From: Posidonia oceanica
Lineage: Eukaryota; Streptophyta; Magnoliopsida; Alismatales; Posidoniaceae
DNA length: 64,000 nt
Direction of reading: 5' to 3'
Assembly (NCBI GenBank): GCA_037176725.1
Contig: JAZBRS010000026.1
Coordinates: 55,530,501-55,594,500, forward strand
The notes under the pieces: model-generated
Database searches by the model: none
What the model was told of the DNA's origin: nothing
The model's input: the letters and a program-made list of their open reading frames with translations, nothing else
Made by a program: the position numbers and the translations under genes
In this document: positions 35,105-45,851 of the stretch, piece after piece
How positions within the stretch are numbered: the stretch's first letter is position 1
Layout: the number at the start of each line of letters is the position of its first letter

Positions 35105-35242
35105 TGTGAGAAGGAAAAAGAAGAAGAGAGAGAGAGAGAGAGAGAGAAATGTTCCAATGATACAGTGCTCAGGCCACTACATAAGTTTATTTAGGAATGA
35201 ATGGGTACAAATACACGTATGAGTTACAAATACAATATAACA
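35105..35242 (-). repeat. 5' LTR of copia H, 138 bp
   Basis: Minus-strand ends are TGTTATATTG and CTTCTCACA. It contains a GA microsatellite (35,123-35,147). GAAGA after it may be the target duplication. Its short length suits the Ale-type copia lineages. Confidence 0.65.
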
Positions 35243-35288
35243 GAAGAAGATTCTAGATTGTTCACGTAATATCCTCTTTAATTTCAAT

Positions 35289-35570
35289 AGATTTTCGCTT
35301 TATGATCCTCCTATAGAAATAAACAATTACCCATGAGTACCTTGATCCGGCCGATCCCCAATGCTGATGGAGCTACCAAAGAATAGAAAAAAAACAAACA
35401 GGTCATTTGGTAGAGAGCAACTCAAGGAGAGAAAGACTCTAAAAATGGAGAGTCTAGAACGTACACATCATTTTTCGCACCACCTTATACAAGCAATGGC
35501 TTCTGTCTATTTGCATTCGTCAATTATTACTAAAAGTAGGACAACACCAAAATAGACAAGAGGAAGTTGA
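35289..35570 (+). repeat. Duplicated segment upstream of the polygalacturonase, copy 1
   Basis: 282 bp shared with 38,072-38,481. Matching text includes GATGGAGCTACCAAAGAATA, GAGTCTAGAACGTACACATC and CAATTATTACTAAAAGTAGG. In this copy it sits just before the TATA box of the gene, so it probably belongs to the promoter. Confidence 0.9.
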
Positions 35571-35594
35571 AGGCTATTCTAATGGTACTGGCTC

Positions 35595-35603
35595 TCTATA
35601 ATT
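35595..35603 (+). promoter_or_regulatory. Possible TATA box of the polygalacturonase
   Basis: CTCTATAAT lies 71-79 bases before the start codon at 35,674, a normal spacing for a plant gene with a short leader. Confidence 0.4.
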
Positions 35604-35673
35604 TCTAGAGAACTGGGTGCTCAACTCCTCTGATATTGTTAGAGAAGAAGAACAACAGTGCATGCAACGAAAA

Positions 35674-37227
35674 ATGGCTGCAATTCGTACCCTTTCTACC
35701 ACCTCTTTCCCGTTAATTATCCTCGTGGTCTTCGCTGTGACTGCGGCGGCACAGGAAACCTTTAACGTCGAAAACTATGGCGCCTAGTCCGACGGCAAAA
35801 CTGATTGTAGTAAGGTGCAGATGGAAAAATTTGAAACAATTGATTTTGAAGAAACTACGTAAAGTAATACGTTTAGTAACATTTTCCTCGACTCGATGAA
35901 TTTGATGTTGCAGGCATTCTTGGATGCTTGGGACGAAGCATGCGCATCTGATGGAACGGCTACAGTTGTGATTCCGGGAGGAACGTTCCTCACCGGTCCG
36001 GTCACATTCAAAGGCCCGTGCAAGGCCAAAATGGTGTTCCAAACAGCTGGGACTGTTATTGCACCTGAGGATCTCAACGCATTTCCTTCACAGAATTGGA
36101 TTGTTTTCATGTACCTCAAGGGGCTGAAGATGACAGGTGGCAAATTCGACGGTAGGGGGGCATCTTCCTGGTCGAAAAACAAATGCTCCAAGAGCAAGTT
36201 CTGCAAGGTCCTTCCCACTGTAAGTGCTGCCAATATTACACTACTCTTGCAGCTTAGAGCTTTTACAATCTTCTTCTTCTTCGGTATTCTCATGTTGATG
36301 GTCGATCAACAACTAACTTCAAGGTTTGATGTGTGTGTGTGTGTAATGTTTAGTCCATTCAATACAGCTCCGTGGATGACTCCACCATTGAAGGCATTAC
36401 ATCACTAAACAGCAAGATGTTCCACATCATGATCTACAAGTGCACCAACATCAATTTTAACAAAATCACCGTCATTGCCCCAGAAAATAGCCCCAACACC
36501 GATGGTATCCACATGGCTCTCTCCACGAATGTAGCGATCCATGACGCTCACATTGGAACCGGTGATGACTGCATCTCCATCGGACCAACCAACAAGGGCA
36601 TTTCCATCAGCAAGGTCTTCTGCGGACCCGGCCGTGGTATCAGTGTTGGAAGCCTTGGAAAAACAAGCGACGAGGAGGATGTCACCGACCTGCTTGTGAA
36701 GGACTGCACCCTCACTGAAACAATGAACGGTGTCAGAATCAAGACATGGCAGCAATCCAGTGTTCTCACCGCGAGGAACTTCACCTTCGAGGACATAACG
36801 ATGAAGAATGTCGGCAACCCCATCATCATAGATCAGGAGTACTGCCCTCCACAAAACTGTGCTGGAAAGGTATGTATGTATGTACATATGTAGGCCAATT
36901 CTCTTTATATATCCAATACAGAAGAAACACATCTCTCTATATGTATGGGAAGAATGAACATATGCGAGTTATGACTCTTGTTTTCAACTATTATAATTGC
37001 AGCCCCCGTCCAAGGTCAAGATCGTAGACATGAAATTCAAGAACATCAAAGGAACCTCATCCACTCCCGTCGCAGTTAATCTCAAGTGCAGCGCAGCTGT
37101 GCCATGCCAAGGTGTCGTGCTGAGCAACATCCACCTCGAGCACAGCGGAGGCCAGGAGGCGACATCGGAGTGCCAAAACGTCAAGGGCTCTGCTGACAGC
37201 AGCGTGTTCCCTGCCTCATGCATCTAA
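35674..37227 (+). pseudogene. Polygalacturonase (GH28, pollen/exo type), four exons, inactivated
   Basis: Homologue of secreted enzymes that hydrolyse the alpha-1,4 galacturonan backbone of pectin in the cell wall. Exons are 35,674-35,814, 35,914-36,219, 36,354-36,869 and 37,003-37,227; all introns are GT-AG and phase 0, giving a 395-codon frame, a normal family length. Residues 1-26 look like a signal peptide (hydrophobic LIILVVFAVTAAA). GH28 motifs: SPNTDGIH (I), GDDCIS (II), CGPGRGIS (III) and RIKTW (IV). Two lesions: TAG at 35,785-35,787 (codon 38, after NYGA), and Arg instead of the catalytic-site His in motif III (CGPGHG in the family). The rest of the frame is intact, so inactivation looks recent. 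Intron 2 holds a TG microsatellite (36,330-36,344). A sequencing error at the stop is possible, but two independent lesions favour a pseudogene. Confidence 0.92.
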
Positions 37228-37329
37228 GCATATACCCCCTAATGGGGGTAAATGTTACAGTACCACTATATATAAATATATATTTCAAAGCTGCAGATTT
37301 TGAGCCAGGCGGACCAGCCAATTCCCATG

Positions 37330-37455
37330 TTTATGGTGATAGAGATCTATTGTGTAACTGTTTTACGGTAGCTTGCAGTTAGTTTGTTAGTTACAGTATA
37401 ACGGTTTGTTGGTTAGTTTGTTAGCTGGTTTGTTAGTTGTTATAAACCAGTCGAG
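37330..37455 (+). repeat. GTTTGTTAG-rich tract after the polygalacturonase
   Basis: Repeated TTAGTTTGTTAGTTAC words and a TTATAAACCAG box resemble the U3/TATA end of a short copia LTR (TGTAACTG near 37,353). No partner LTR or internal region was found. Confidence 0.35.
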
Positions 37456-38071
37456 CTATGTAATCATCTCAAAATGAGAAGGAAAATGAGAAAAACAAAA
37501 AAACTAAAGTATATTATTGGAGACAAAGTCTCGAAATGAGAAGGAAAATGAGAAAAATCCTTAGAATGATACTCACAACTCAAAATAAACTTTATTATCT
37601 TTCTTCAGTTTTTTAATTTTTAAGGATATGGTTTATGAAAAATCAAATCACTAAAAAAAGTTTTATTTGATGGAAGAAAAATGGAGTAAGATTTTTTTTC
37701 AAGATGAAAGGAAGTAAGAATTAATAACAAGAAATGATATTTCTAGGTGCATATGTGTTCATAATTTTGTTGATTGCATTGTTTTCTTGTATTCGAGAAG
37801 ACTAGAGTTTGAATTCCACCCAACGTTAATAATAGATTATTTGTGGGATTTTCGAAGTGATTTCCTCTCACTTGAATGTGGATTCTCTCTCCACCTATAG
37901 TTGTAAGCCTTTCTCCACCTACTAGTAGATGTATATATCGACAATAATCTAATTTTAAAAAAAAATGATCTTTGTAGGTTAAAAAAAGAGCTATACATAC
38001 ATTTTGCAACGTGGCAAAGGTCAAGCAGTAAACAACTCCCCACTTCTGCCATTAGTGGATGTGACTTCAAC

Positions 38072-38481
38072 AGATTTTAGCTTTATGATCTTCCCGTTGA
38101 AATCAAAATTTACCCATGACTACCTTGCCCCGGCCGATCCCGAATGCTGATGGAGCTACCAAAGAATAGGAAAATTAACGAAATAGGTCAATTGGTAAAG
38201 AGAAACTCAAGGAGAGTAAGACCTTAAAAAGGGAGGGAATTGAATACAGGCCAACTTAGGGAGGGACCGACCTCCCTATTCAAGTGTTTTACATGGTTGG
38301 TGGGCAGCCCCTTGATGGGCCCTTCCTGATCAGTCAGTCTGGAATTCTCCTAAAATGGGAGAGTCTAGAACGTACACATCATTTTTTGCACCACCTCGAA
38401 CAAGCAATGGCTTCTATCTATTTGCATTCGTCAATTATTACTAAAAGTAGGACAGCACCAAAATAGACAAGAGGAAATTGA
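38072..38481 (+). repeat. Duplicated segment, copy 2, with a 128-bp insertion
   Basis: Second copy of 35,289-35,570. It has an extra block at about 38,236-38,357 containing GGGAGGGACCGACCTCCC, a perfect inverted repeat. The insertion lies between TAAAAAGGGAG and TAAAATGGGAG. No polygalacturonase exon follows this copy. Confidence 0.9.
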
Positions 38482-39214
38482 CTGCTGTTTCTTTGCTTCT
38501 GAAAGTTTCTAAATTGATCTTGCACATGATTGCTCCTGAATTGGAAACATCAAGCTTTCATATCTTTCTATCAAATTGTCTTATCTTAATTCTAATGAAA
38601 GCAATGTATAAATACTCTTTATTTTCCCAATCATCCCCATCTTTCCTCAACTTTGATACTGCTGATAGATTTGCAAACTGCCTTGATTATAATGTACAAT
38701 CTCAATTTTGTTCCCATGCTTTGGATCAAAAAAATTTGTAGTAAGTGACATTTAATATCCTGTAATATGAGACGGTTTGTTCCTTCTCAAGTTTTGTAAG
38801 CTTCGAATTTCAATTCAAGGCAAAAATCCATTTCAAAAAAAAAAAACAATAGAAGGCAAAAATATATTCAAAAAAACAATATGAGGCAAAATAAGAGTTT
38901 TTTATGTATAAAATGCTCTATCCTTGAAAATGATAAGCAAGATTAATAAAGTAGCTAACCTCATTTTATAGCTTTGTGACAACAAGAGACAATATGTGTG
39001 GGACAACAAGTGAGGAATACAAAGATAACGGAATCGAACTACAATCCGGTCCAAGATAACAAAGATGAACTACAATCCAATTTTTATGTAATTGGAACTC
39101 CAAGCCCAATCACAAACAATACTCAATTTTAGTAACTAGAAAATAATATCTTTAATAACTGTCAATAAACATGTAGTTTCTCTCCTTAAATATGAGAAAC
39201 ACATGACAAACGAA
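38482..39214. other. Gap without recognised features
   Basis: AT-rich sequence with small open frames. I recognise no protein or RNA here. Poly-A runs at 38,835 and 38,873 may mark old insertions. Confidence 0.5.
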
Positions 39215-39365
39215 AACATTAAAATATCTCTAAGATATCTTAAGATAATATCTTAAGATATAATACCCTTAAAATATCTCAAGATAATACATAAAATAAT
39301 ATCCTAATATTCTTAAAATATCTCAAGATAATATCCTAAGATATAATACCCCAAAAATATCTTAA
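39215..39365. repeat. AT-rich AAAATATCTCAAGATAATA repeats
   Basis: Imperfect units of CTTAAGATATAATACC and AAAATATCTCAAGATAATA, about five copies. Many units are self-complementary (AAGATATCTT type). Confidence 0.8.
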
Positions 39366-39761
39366 TTATACTATCCTCGTTATTGTCTCCTATTGAGAAG
39401 AACTCGACTCTAGTGAGTTATATTTATGATATTGCTCCAATACATCCTCGGAACTAGCAACACAATGAAACCATGAAAGCTGATGTGGAAAAAAAGTCTA
39501 CATAGATATCTGTGGACAAAGAGAAACTCAAAGGTATCTTAGTCAAGTAACAATCCTTCACAATAGAAACTAAATTTACATAGAAATCAAGCGATAAAGA
39601 TAATATAAATAGATTCAATGATATGCTAGCGAGAACGTGGAAAGGCTTAGTAAGTCTAGCATGAAGGCTTTGAAATAGGTGATGTAGATACCACTTAGAA
39701 AATAAACATAACATTACAAGATCTGTAAGAAATCCTTTATTCTTGTGATGTGAGTTTGCAT

Positions 39762-40618
39762 TCATATAGTGTAAGTTAATGCAAATTTCATTCGAATATC
39801 AACATGTAGATCCTTAGGATGTTGTACAGATGACAAGATGAACTCTGCAGGATCATTTTCAAGATCAGGACATGAATTTGGATTAAAGAAGTTATATGAT
39901 AAAATGTCGGGGAAAATATCCATGGGATCGCTAATTGAATGATTTGAAGTATGTGACAATTGAAGTTTTCTAATTCTCTTATTGTTTACCTCAGTGTCAT
40001 TCTCAAGATTTAAATTTATGGATAATAATAACTCAGGAATTGCAGTAAAAGAAGAAAATTCATCATGCTTGGGTAGTGAAATAAAAGGGGAATCATGGTC
40101 AAATTTTGTGAAAACCAAAGGAACCTCTACAAAGACAAATACATTATGTTCTTGTGGAGATTCTACTTTGAAAATTTGAGACAATTGGTTTAATTCCTTA
40201 GCATCACGTTCTTGAGGAGGTTCTTCCTTGAAAATTTGAGACACTAGTTCTAATTTCTTAGCATCAAGTTCTTGAGGAGATTTGTTTATAGTTGGAGGTA
40301 AAGGATCTAATGGCTTGACTGTGAATGGCTTAAAGATATTTGACTTTGGCTTCGTGGGAAGCAACTTGAAGTACTTGCCTTGAGATTTAAAAATATGTGT
40401 TATTTTGCATGTTATGGCAAGCTTGCATTTCTTGAAGTCATGGGAAACCTAAAAGAATATGATCGATATCCATTGGAAGAACATCACACCAAACATGTGT
40501 AAGGTAGTCACCCATTTGGATATGAATAAGGCATCTTTGAGAAATCAAAAGAGTAGCTAGTGTCATTAACCCAAGGAATGTGGAATGGATGAAGGTGAGG
40601 CTCAGATGTCAAATTCAT
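39762..40618 (-). pseudogene. Degenerate gypsy protease-linker remnant
   Basis: Reading leftwards from 40,618 on the minus strand, broken frames give MNLTSEPHLHPFHIPWVND, then YLTHVWCDVLPMDIDHILLG-like text, which matches the plant gypsy retropepsin pattern (LHPHPY..WVN...CDVxPMDxxHILLGRPW). A 200-codon frame (40,364-39,762) continues with an acidic linker that has a duplicated PQE(R/L)DAKEL(N/E)LVSQIFK unit. Frameshifts and stops are frequent. It is an old remnant; neither LTR was found. Confidence 0.6.
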
Positions 40619-40870
40619 TCTAGTAATCGTAGTTTTAGATACAACATTCTCGTTTGGTAACAATTATTTGCTCTAGCATATTTACAATAAGCTAGTTTGG
40701 AGGAAAAAGTTGAACCAAACAAGAAAAAAAACGCCAGCTTATTGAAAAACGCTAGCATTTTTCTCATGTGTAAACTCATAAAATATGCCAAAAAAAAAGC
40801 TAGCTGAGGGAGCTTTTTTGAGAAATGCCAACTTCTTCCTATTTTATTTCCTATTTTACCCCTATCCTTA
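40619..40870. other. Short gap before LTR E
   Basis: AT-rich, with inverted AAACGCTAGC and GCTAGCTGAG words. Nothing identified. Confidence 0.5.
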
Positions 40871-43188
40871 TGACCATCCCCGATGGGGTGCCGATGCGAC
40901 CAGCACATCGTTTGAGGGTCATGGATGATTGGTGAATGAATCTGAGGAAGGATGCTCGACTCGAAAACATAGAAAAACGCCGTAAAGAAGCGAAGATAAA
41001 GCAAAGGAGTCGCCACCTAGTCTATTAAGTCGGAAGATGAGGAAAATCGAGAAAAAACATGGAGAACATGCGAATGCGTGCAATGCGTGACTTGTGCCAA
41101 GGATGAGGGTAAAATGGTCATTACGGGCCAAAGAAAGGGTTAGGACTCCTGTTATGCATGGGGAAGGTGTTAGGCACCACCATGCGCCTCGAAATTGGTC
41201 TTTCTAAGCTTTTCGCTTGCATATGCGGAATGTCGGCAATTTAATGCTAATTAATGTTCGCCCGTAGGCGGCAATGCTATGCCTAAATGAATGCTTTTGT
41301 AAACCGTGCAATGCTTAGTAAATCATGCTAAAAGGGGTGGGTAATGCCATAATGCCATGATGCAATGCTAAATGAGTCGGAGAAACAAGATTCGAGCCAA
41401 ACAAGCTAAATAGACGTTAAACAAAGTGACTAACGGAAGCTCTGTTCATTGTCTGAATTCTGCAAAAAACGTGCAGCCAATACACGCATGCAGCACACGC
41501 CCCAAACTGCTCCCTAGCAGTGAACGTTCATCGCTCAAATTCGATGATGCAAGGGAGTAAAATCGGCAAGCGACGATCGGGAAGGATGTAAGGGCTTGCA
41601 GGGAAAACAATCAAACGTGGAAAATGATGTTTAAACGTGCGGGGGATGCTCCGTTATGAACTAGTCCGGCTCTGCCACCACTACGTAGGTAACACGTGAG
41701 ACCATTCCGCACTGCAGATTTGGCTACCAGACCAGCAAACTTCATTGCTCGATTATGCTATGAAGATGAGATGCAAACATGCGAATGATCATCTGGAAGG
41801 CGAGAATGCATGTCAGGGAACAAAACCATGCAATTAAAACATGAAAACGAAACTCGGATCTCTTCCTCCACCTCCACCTCTCTTCGCCGGTGATACGGGC
41901 ATCCGCCAGCATTGAGGAGAGTCGGCAGGCCATGGGACGCTGCCACAGCGCTTTGAGAAGGTTGAGGAAGGTCAAGGAAGGAGAGGGGAACACGTTGCAA
42001 TGGTGGTGGTGTTTCCCCAGCCGTGCTCAATAGCCAACGGCCTCACACGATCGACGAAGCCACTACCGGAGAAAAACAGAATCCGACGAAGGAAAACTCG
42101 GTGAAACCAGTGATGGTTCGTAGAGTTAAGTGGTGATAAAGCACAAGGAGGCAACTATGAGGCTCAGGGGAGGAGTTACCTGCCTGTGTCGACGCACGGA
42201 AGTGGCTGTCAACGCCGGATGCTTGCGGCTAGCATTGCTCCCGTCGACGGCGATGCTGGATGCGACGGTGGAGGCACGGCAGGCTCGGGTTGCGTCTGTG
42301 GATGTCCAGGGGTCGTGCGGGAGACGTCCAGAGGTGGTGATGCTCGGAGGTGTGCCGGTTTGGATTGGCCGACGATGGTTTGCAGTGTTGGGTTCTCCCC
42401 ACCGGAGAAGGGTGAATTGATCGATGAGAGGGGGGGTTGCTGACTATGCTTGTTTGTCGGACTCTGGGATGCACAAGCGAGGGTCGGGCAAGGTGTCTAG
42501 GGGCTCTGGTTGCTCTAAGGTGGAGAAATAAAGGGCCAAGAGCCATGGTGAATCGCTATCTTGGGTTGGTTCTACCCCTTTTTGACAATGGCTTCTCCTC
42601 CTCCTTTTTTCCTTTGCAAGGCCTGCACAAAGGGGCTCACGAGGCTGGAGGTGGCATGTGCACAGAGGAGTGGCTGGGCATGGGCGGCGGCAAGCCGTGC
42701 GGAGCGCCTAAAGTGAGGCCGAACTATCATGAGGTTGTGGGGTGTCAGTCCATGCGCAGGCTAAGTCAACGTGTGGTGGATTCAAATGGGAGAGTGTAGG
42801 CTAGGTTTTTTTTGCACTGGGTGGGGGCACGATGGTTCGAAGCTCTAGGTCACGGGTCAAAATCCACGCAAGCGTCAGTGGCAAGGGCCAGTTCAGTCGG
42901 TCGGCGAGTGCTACTAACATAGGGGAACTACGCTTGGAATACGCGAGACATACCCACGCTTGGAAAACGCGATCCGAGTATACAGAGCCTGTTGTAGTGG
43001 ATTCTAGGTCCATTTCCTTGGAGTTTGGGCCACCAGTGGGCTTTGGGCTATGAAGGCTAGTGGTGTGAGGGTTTTGGGTCAAAATGGGGTCTAGTTTGGT
43101 GAAGTGGTGGGGTCCACCATGCTGCGATCCGAGCAAGCACCTCTGGAAGAAATCTGCCAACGAATGGCATCAAATCGGGGTGTCTACA
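40871..43188 (-). repeat. 3' LTR of element E, 2.3 kb
   Basis: Minus-strand ends are TGTAGACACCCCGATTTG (43,188) and GGGGATGGTCA (40,871). CCTTA at 40,866-40,870 would be the left target duplication. It contains the conserved block (core 41,166-41,178) and GGAGTCGCCACCTAGTC text. Length and layout match LTR D. The frames at 41,742-42,799 are on both strands and unsupported. Confidence 0.85.
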
Positions 43189-43340
43189 GATGCCCCTTCC
43201 TGAATGAGGTCAAGCGTAGCGAGACTGTGGCTTAGGGTTGACAAGACACCCCGCCTGATGCCGGTGGGTGGCCGATGCTACTGTTGGCGTGAGTCACTTA
43301 TTCGACGGATGTACCAAAAGTCATGACTTGCTGTCGCAAT
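43189..43340 (-). mobile_element. Polypurine tract and 3' tail stub of element E
   Basis: On the minus strand AGGAAGGGGCATC adjoins the LTR. About 150 bp of tail matches the tails of D and G (GTGAGTCACTTATTCGACGG, GTCATGACTTG). It stops abruptly near 43,340, where unrelated sequence begins. Confidence 0.8.
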
Positions 43341-44540
43341 ACTACTATTGTGTACTTCATCAGCTATTTTAAATTCTTTGGGTTCGACATGAATAAGACG
43401 ATGAGTCAAATCACAGACTCAAACGGGCATGCACTTGATGAAACTGTTTTTTTTAATAAAATAACAAAAAGCAATGAAAATAGAATAGAAGAAAAGATGA
43501 GATAATATGAACAAAATAGATGAGGAGATTACAGATAGAGGAGAAAGATGCCTAATCTAATCACACAAGTCACCCAGATCTTAATTCTATGGTTGAACTA
43601 AAGTCTAGACAGCTCCTAACTTCCAAGTTATACTTCAAGATCTTTAGTTCAAAATTTTTCAAACTGAGTTAGCCAGATCAGTGGAGGAAAGTGGGAGGCT
43701 CCCTGTGCATAAGCAACGGATCTAATTAAATAACCACTTTACCTTTTCAGAGGTTGGGCCTCTTGAACCACTTTTCTTAGACACCAACAAGGAATAAGAA
43801 TTTTAAATCCAGTTCTCTCTAGGTTTTACTTGTCCTATTGAGCTCAAATCTTAGGGGCCAATGTCTACTTGATTTTAATTGAGGTTTAGGTCAATACTTA
43901 ATGCTTTCTTTTATTGTTAGTGGGCTAAGGAAGGGTGATGAAATCTCCACCTTATCTTGTGCTATAGGTTTTGCCTTTAGGTACTTTGAAATGATATGCA
44001 ACAAACAATTATGCTCAAACAAGTTGTTCTTCCTACTAACTATATGCTCTAAAATGCTAGAAATCAAGTAGGAGAACATGTACCTTTTCCTCTAGTAATC
44101 ACGAAAATAAAATAACAGGAAATAGAAATTACTCAAAATGCAAACTATATGATGTATGCCCTAAAAACAGGTTTCTATCTTATCATGAAATATTTTTAAT
44201 TGGGTTCAAGTTTATGTTTGATTTTTAAATTAGTGATCAAGAAAAAACAAAAATCAAAACAATATATAAACCCTAGATCAGGATTCTAGAAAAAAAACCA
44301 GAAATAAATTAAATTAAAAAAATCAGATAAAATGACTAACCTGGGCGCCCAGTAGGCACCGAAATTGCATAATGGCGCCTAGGAAGTGCTCCTTATTCCT
44401 GAGATTTTCTGAAAATGCCTTCTAGATTCTCCTGATCTCTAGATAAATATTCCAGTAAGATTAAAATAATGATTTTTTTTTTAAGATAACAACGAAAAGA
44501 AAGAAATAATTGGCAATAAATCATTGTTATAAAACCATAG
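43341..44540 (-). mobile_element. Internal remnant of Athila-like element J
   Basis: AT-rich, mostly non-coding DNA left of the primer site of J, in the place of its leader. No gag is recognisable. Text at 44,342-44,395 (GGCGCCCAGTAGGCACCG, GGCGCCTAGGAAGTGC) resembles LTR J at 45,490-45,535, suggesting a partly duplicated or rearranged LTR. Confidence 0.5.
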
Positions 44541-44558
44541 TCCCCGGCAACGGCGTCA
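44541..44558 (-). promoter_or_regulatory. Primer binding site of J, tRNA-Asp type
   Basis: Minus strand TGACGCCGTTGCCGGGGA, one base from TGGCGCCGTTGCCGGGGA, which pairs with the 3' end of tRNA-Asp and is typical of Athila and related gypsy elements. Confidence 0.85.
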
Positions 44559-44564
44559 AACACT

Positions 44565-45851
44565 TGATGAGTAAAATTTTAATTCACCTCAAGTACAGGG
44601 TGTACTATGTAGCACGAAGGCAAATACGGGTCGATCCCACAGAGAATAGAGTTATAGTACAGATAATTTGTCAGTTAACGATGCACAAGGAAGATAAAAT
44701 AGAGAAATTTAGATTTAAAAGTCGATTGATTTTAAATACTTACAAAAACTTCAGAATAAAAGAGAACTAGGGTTTTCGAATCCATTTATGCAAAATACAA
44801 ATGCTTGATTAAATCCACTCTCTATCTCTCTTCATGATCTAAATAGTTTAACTCAATGGTTTTTATCCTAATAAGCATAATCTATATGCAATGCACCATA
44901 GATTATCAAGTCCTAGATAAAATCACACAAATCAAACTAAATCGAATGATATACTTTAGATCTAAGATTATACACATGATCTCTAAGTATTCTTCCCTAA
45001 GCATAGATTAAAAAGATATAATCAATATTAATCTATCAAAGTTTATCGAAATAATAGAGATTCATGCAATATACATATAGCCTAAGTAATCATAGCATTT
45101 AAGCATGAGAAAATACATAGAGATTTAAACACAACATCTGAATTTACATAAACTTCATCTAAACCCTAGATCTAGAAATTAGTTGCACATAGAAATAATA
45201 GGAAATAAAAACTTGAATAGAGAACTTAGAATAAAAGACATAAGTGAAGAAGAAAAAATGATTTTATTGATAAAAACTAAGATTACACTAGAAGAATACT
45301 TGAAGAGAGTCTAAACCTAGAAGATGGTAGATGCTCTAGATCTATACAAGGGGTCCTTTTATAGGCTTACAAAGACTTCATTATCTTGGAGACAAATCCG
45401 AGTACAAAAGATAAAAATTAGGTTTCAAATACAAGATATTTCCAAGTGATAAATGTGACAACCAAAGATTGAGTTAGCATTATCTTGAATGGGCGCCTGG
45501 GAAGTGCCGAATGTGCATTCTGGTGCTTGGCAGGTGTCCACGTCACCCTTAATCAGTTACAACTTGGTAAATCTGTTAGCTTATATTTCTCCTAGTATTT
45601 ACGCACGTGGAAAACGTATATTTGACTTCTCTACATATCTAGAAAATTCTTTTCTCTTCTCCTTTAAAATATCCTTGACTGAATTTCAATTCCTTTTTAT
45701 CTTTTATTCTTTTCTCTTCCTTCTTTTTCTCAATTGTTTTTAGGTCCTCAGGTTCCTGCAAAATTTACACAAAACAACTCGAGTAGCATTATTTATATAC
45801 ATTAATCACTAAATATGGGGAATAAAATATGTATGAATTATGAGTTAATCA
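44565..45851 (-). repeat. LTR of Athila-like element J, 1.29 kb
   Basis: Ends are TGATGAGTAAAATT (44,565, plus-strand text) and GAGTTAATCA (45,851). It is AT-rich with GGTCGATCCCACAGAGAATA (44,631-44,650), text common in such LTRs. It splits the Tyr-Gly-Leu-Lys-Gln motif of copia I, and ATGGC (45,852-45,856) is the target site. Confidence 0.8.

Larger units (their letters stand above)
31866..35242 (-). mobile_element. Element H: Ty1/copia retrotransposon, 3' truncated by insertion of D
   Basis: Minus-strand copia element with a short 138-bp LTR, initiator-Met type primer site, gag, protease, integrase and reverse transcriptase in that order, as in Ty1/copia. The reverse transcriptase is cut at 31,866 in the HAPKESHF text, where LTR D begins. 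The remainder lies outside the window to the left. It is the oldest layer of the left-hand nest. Confidence 0.9.

Noticed and set aside
36405..36932. 175-codon minus-strand frame
   Set aside because: Antisense shadow of polygalacturonase exon 3.
41742..43160. Frames in LTR E on both strands
   Set aside because: GC-rich LTR sequence with conflicting frames and no known domain.
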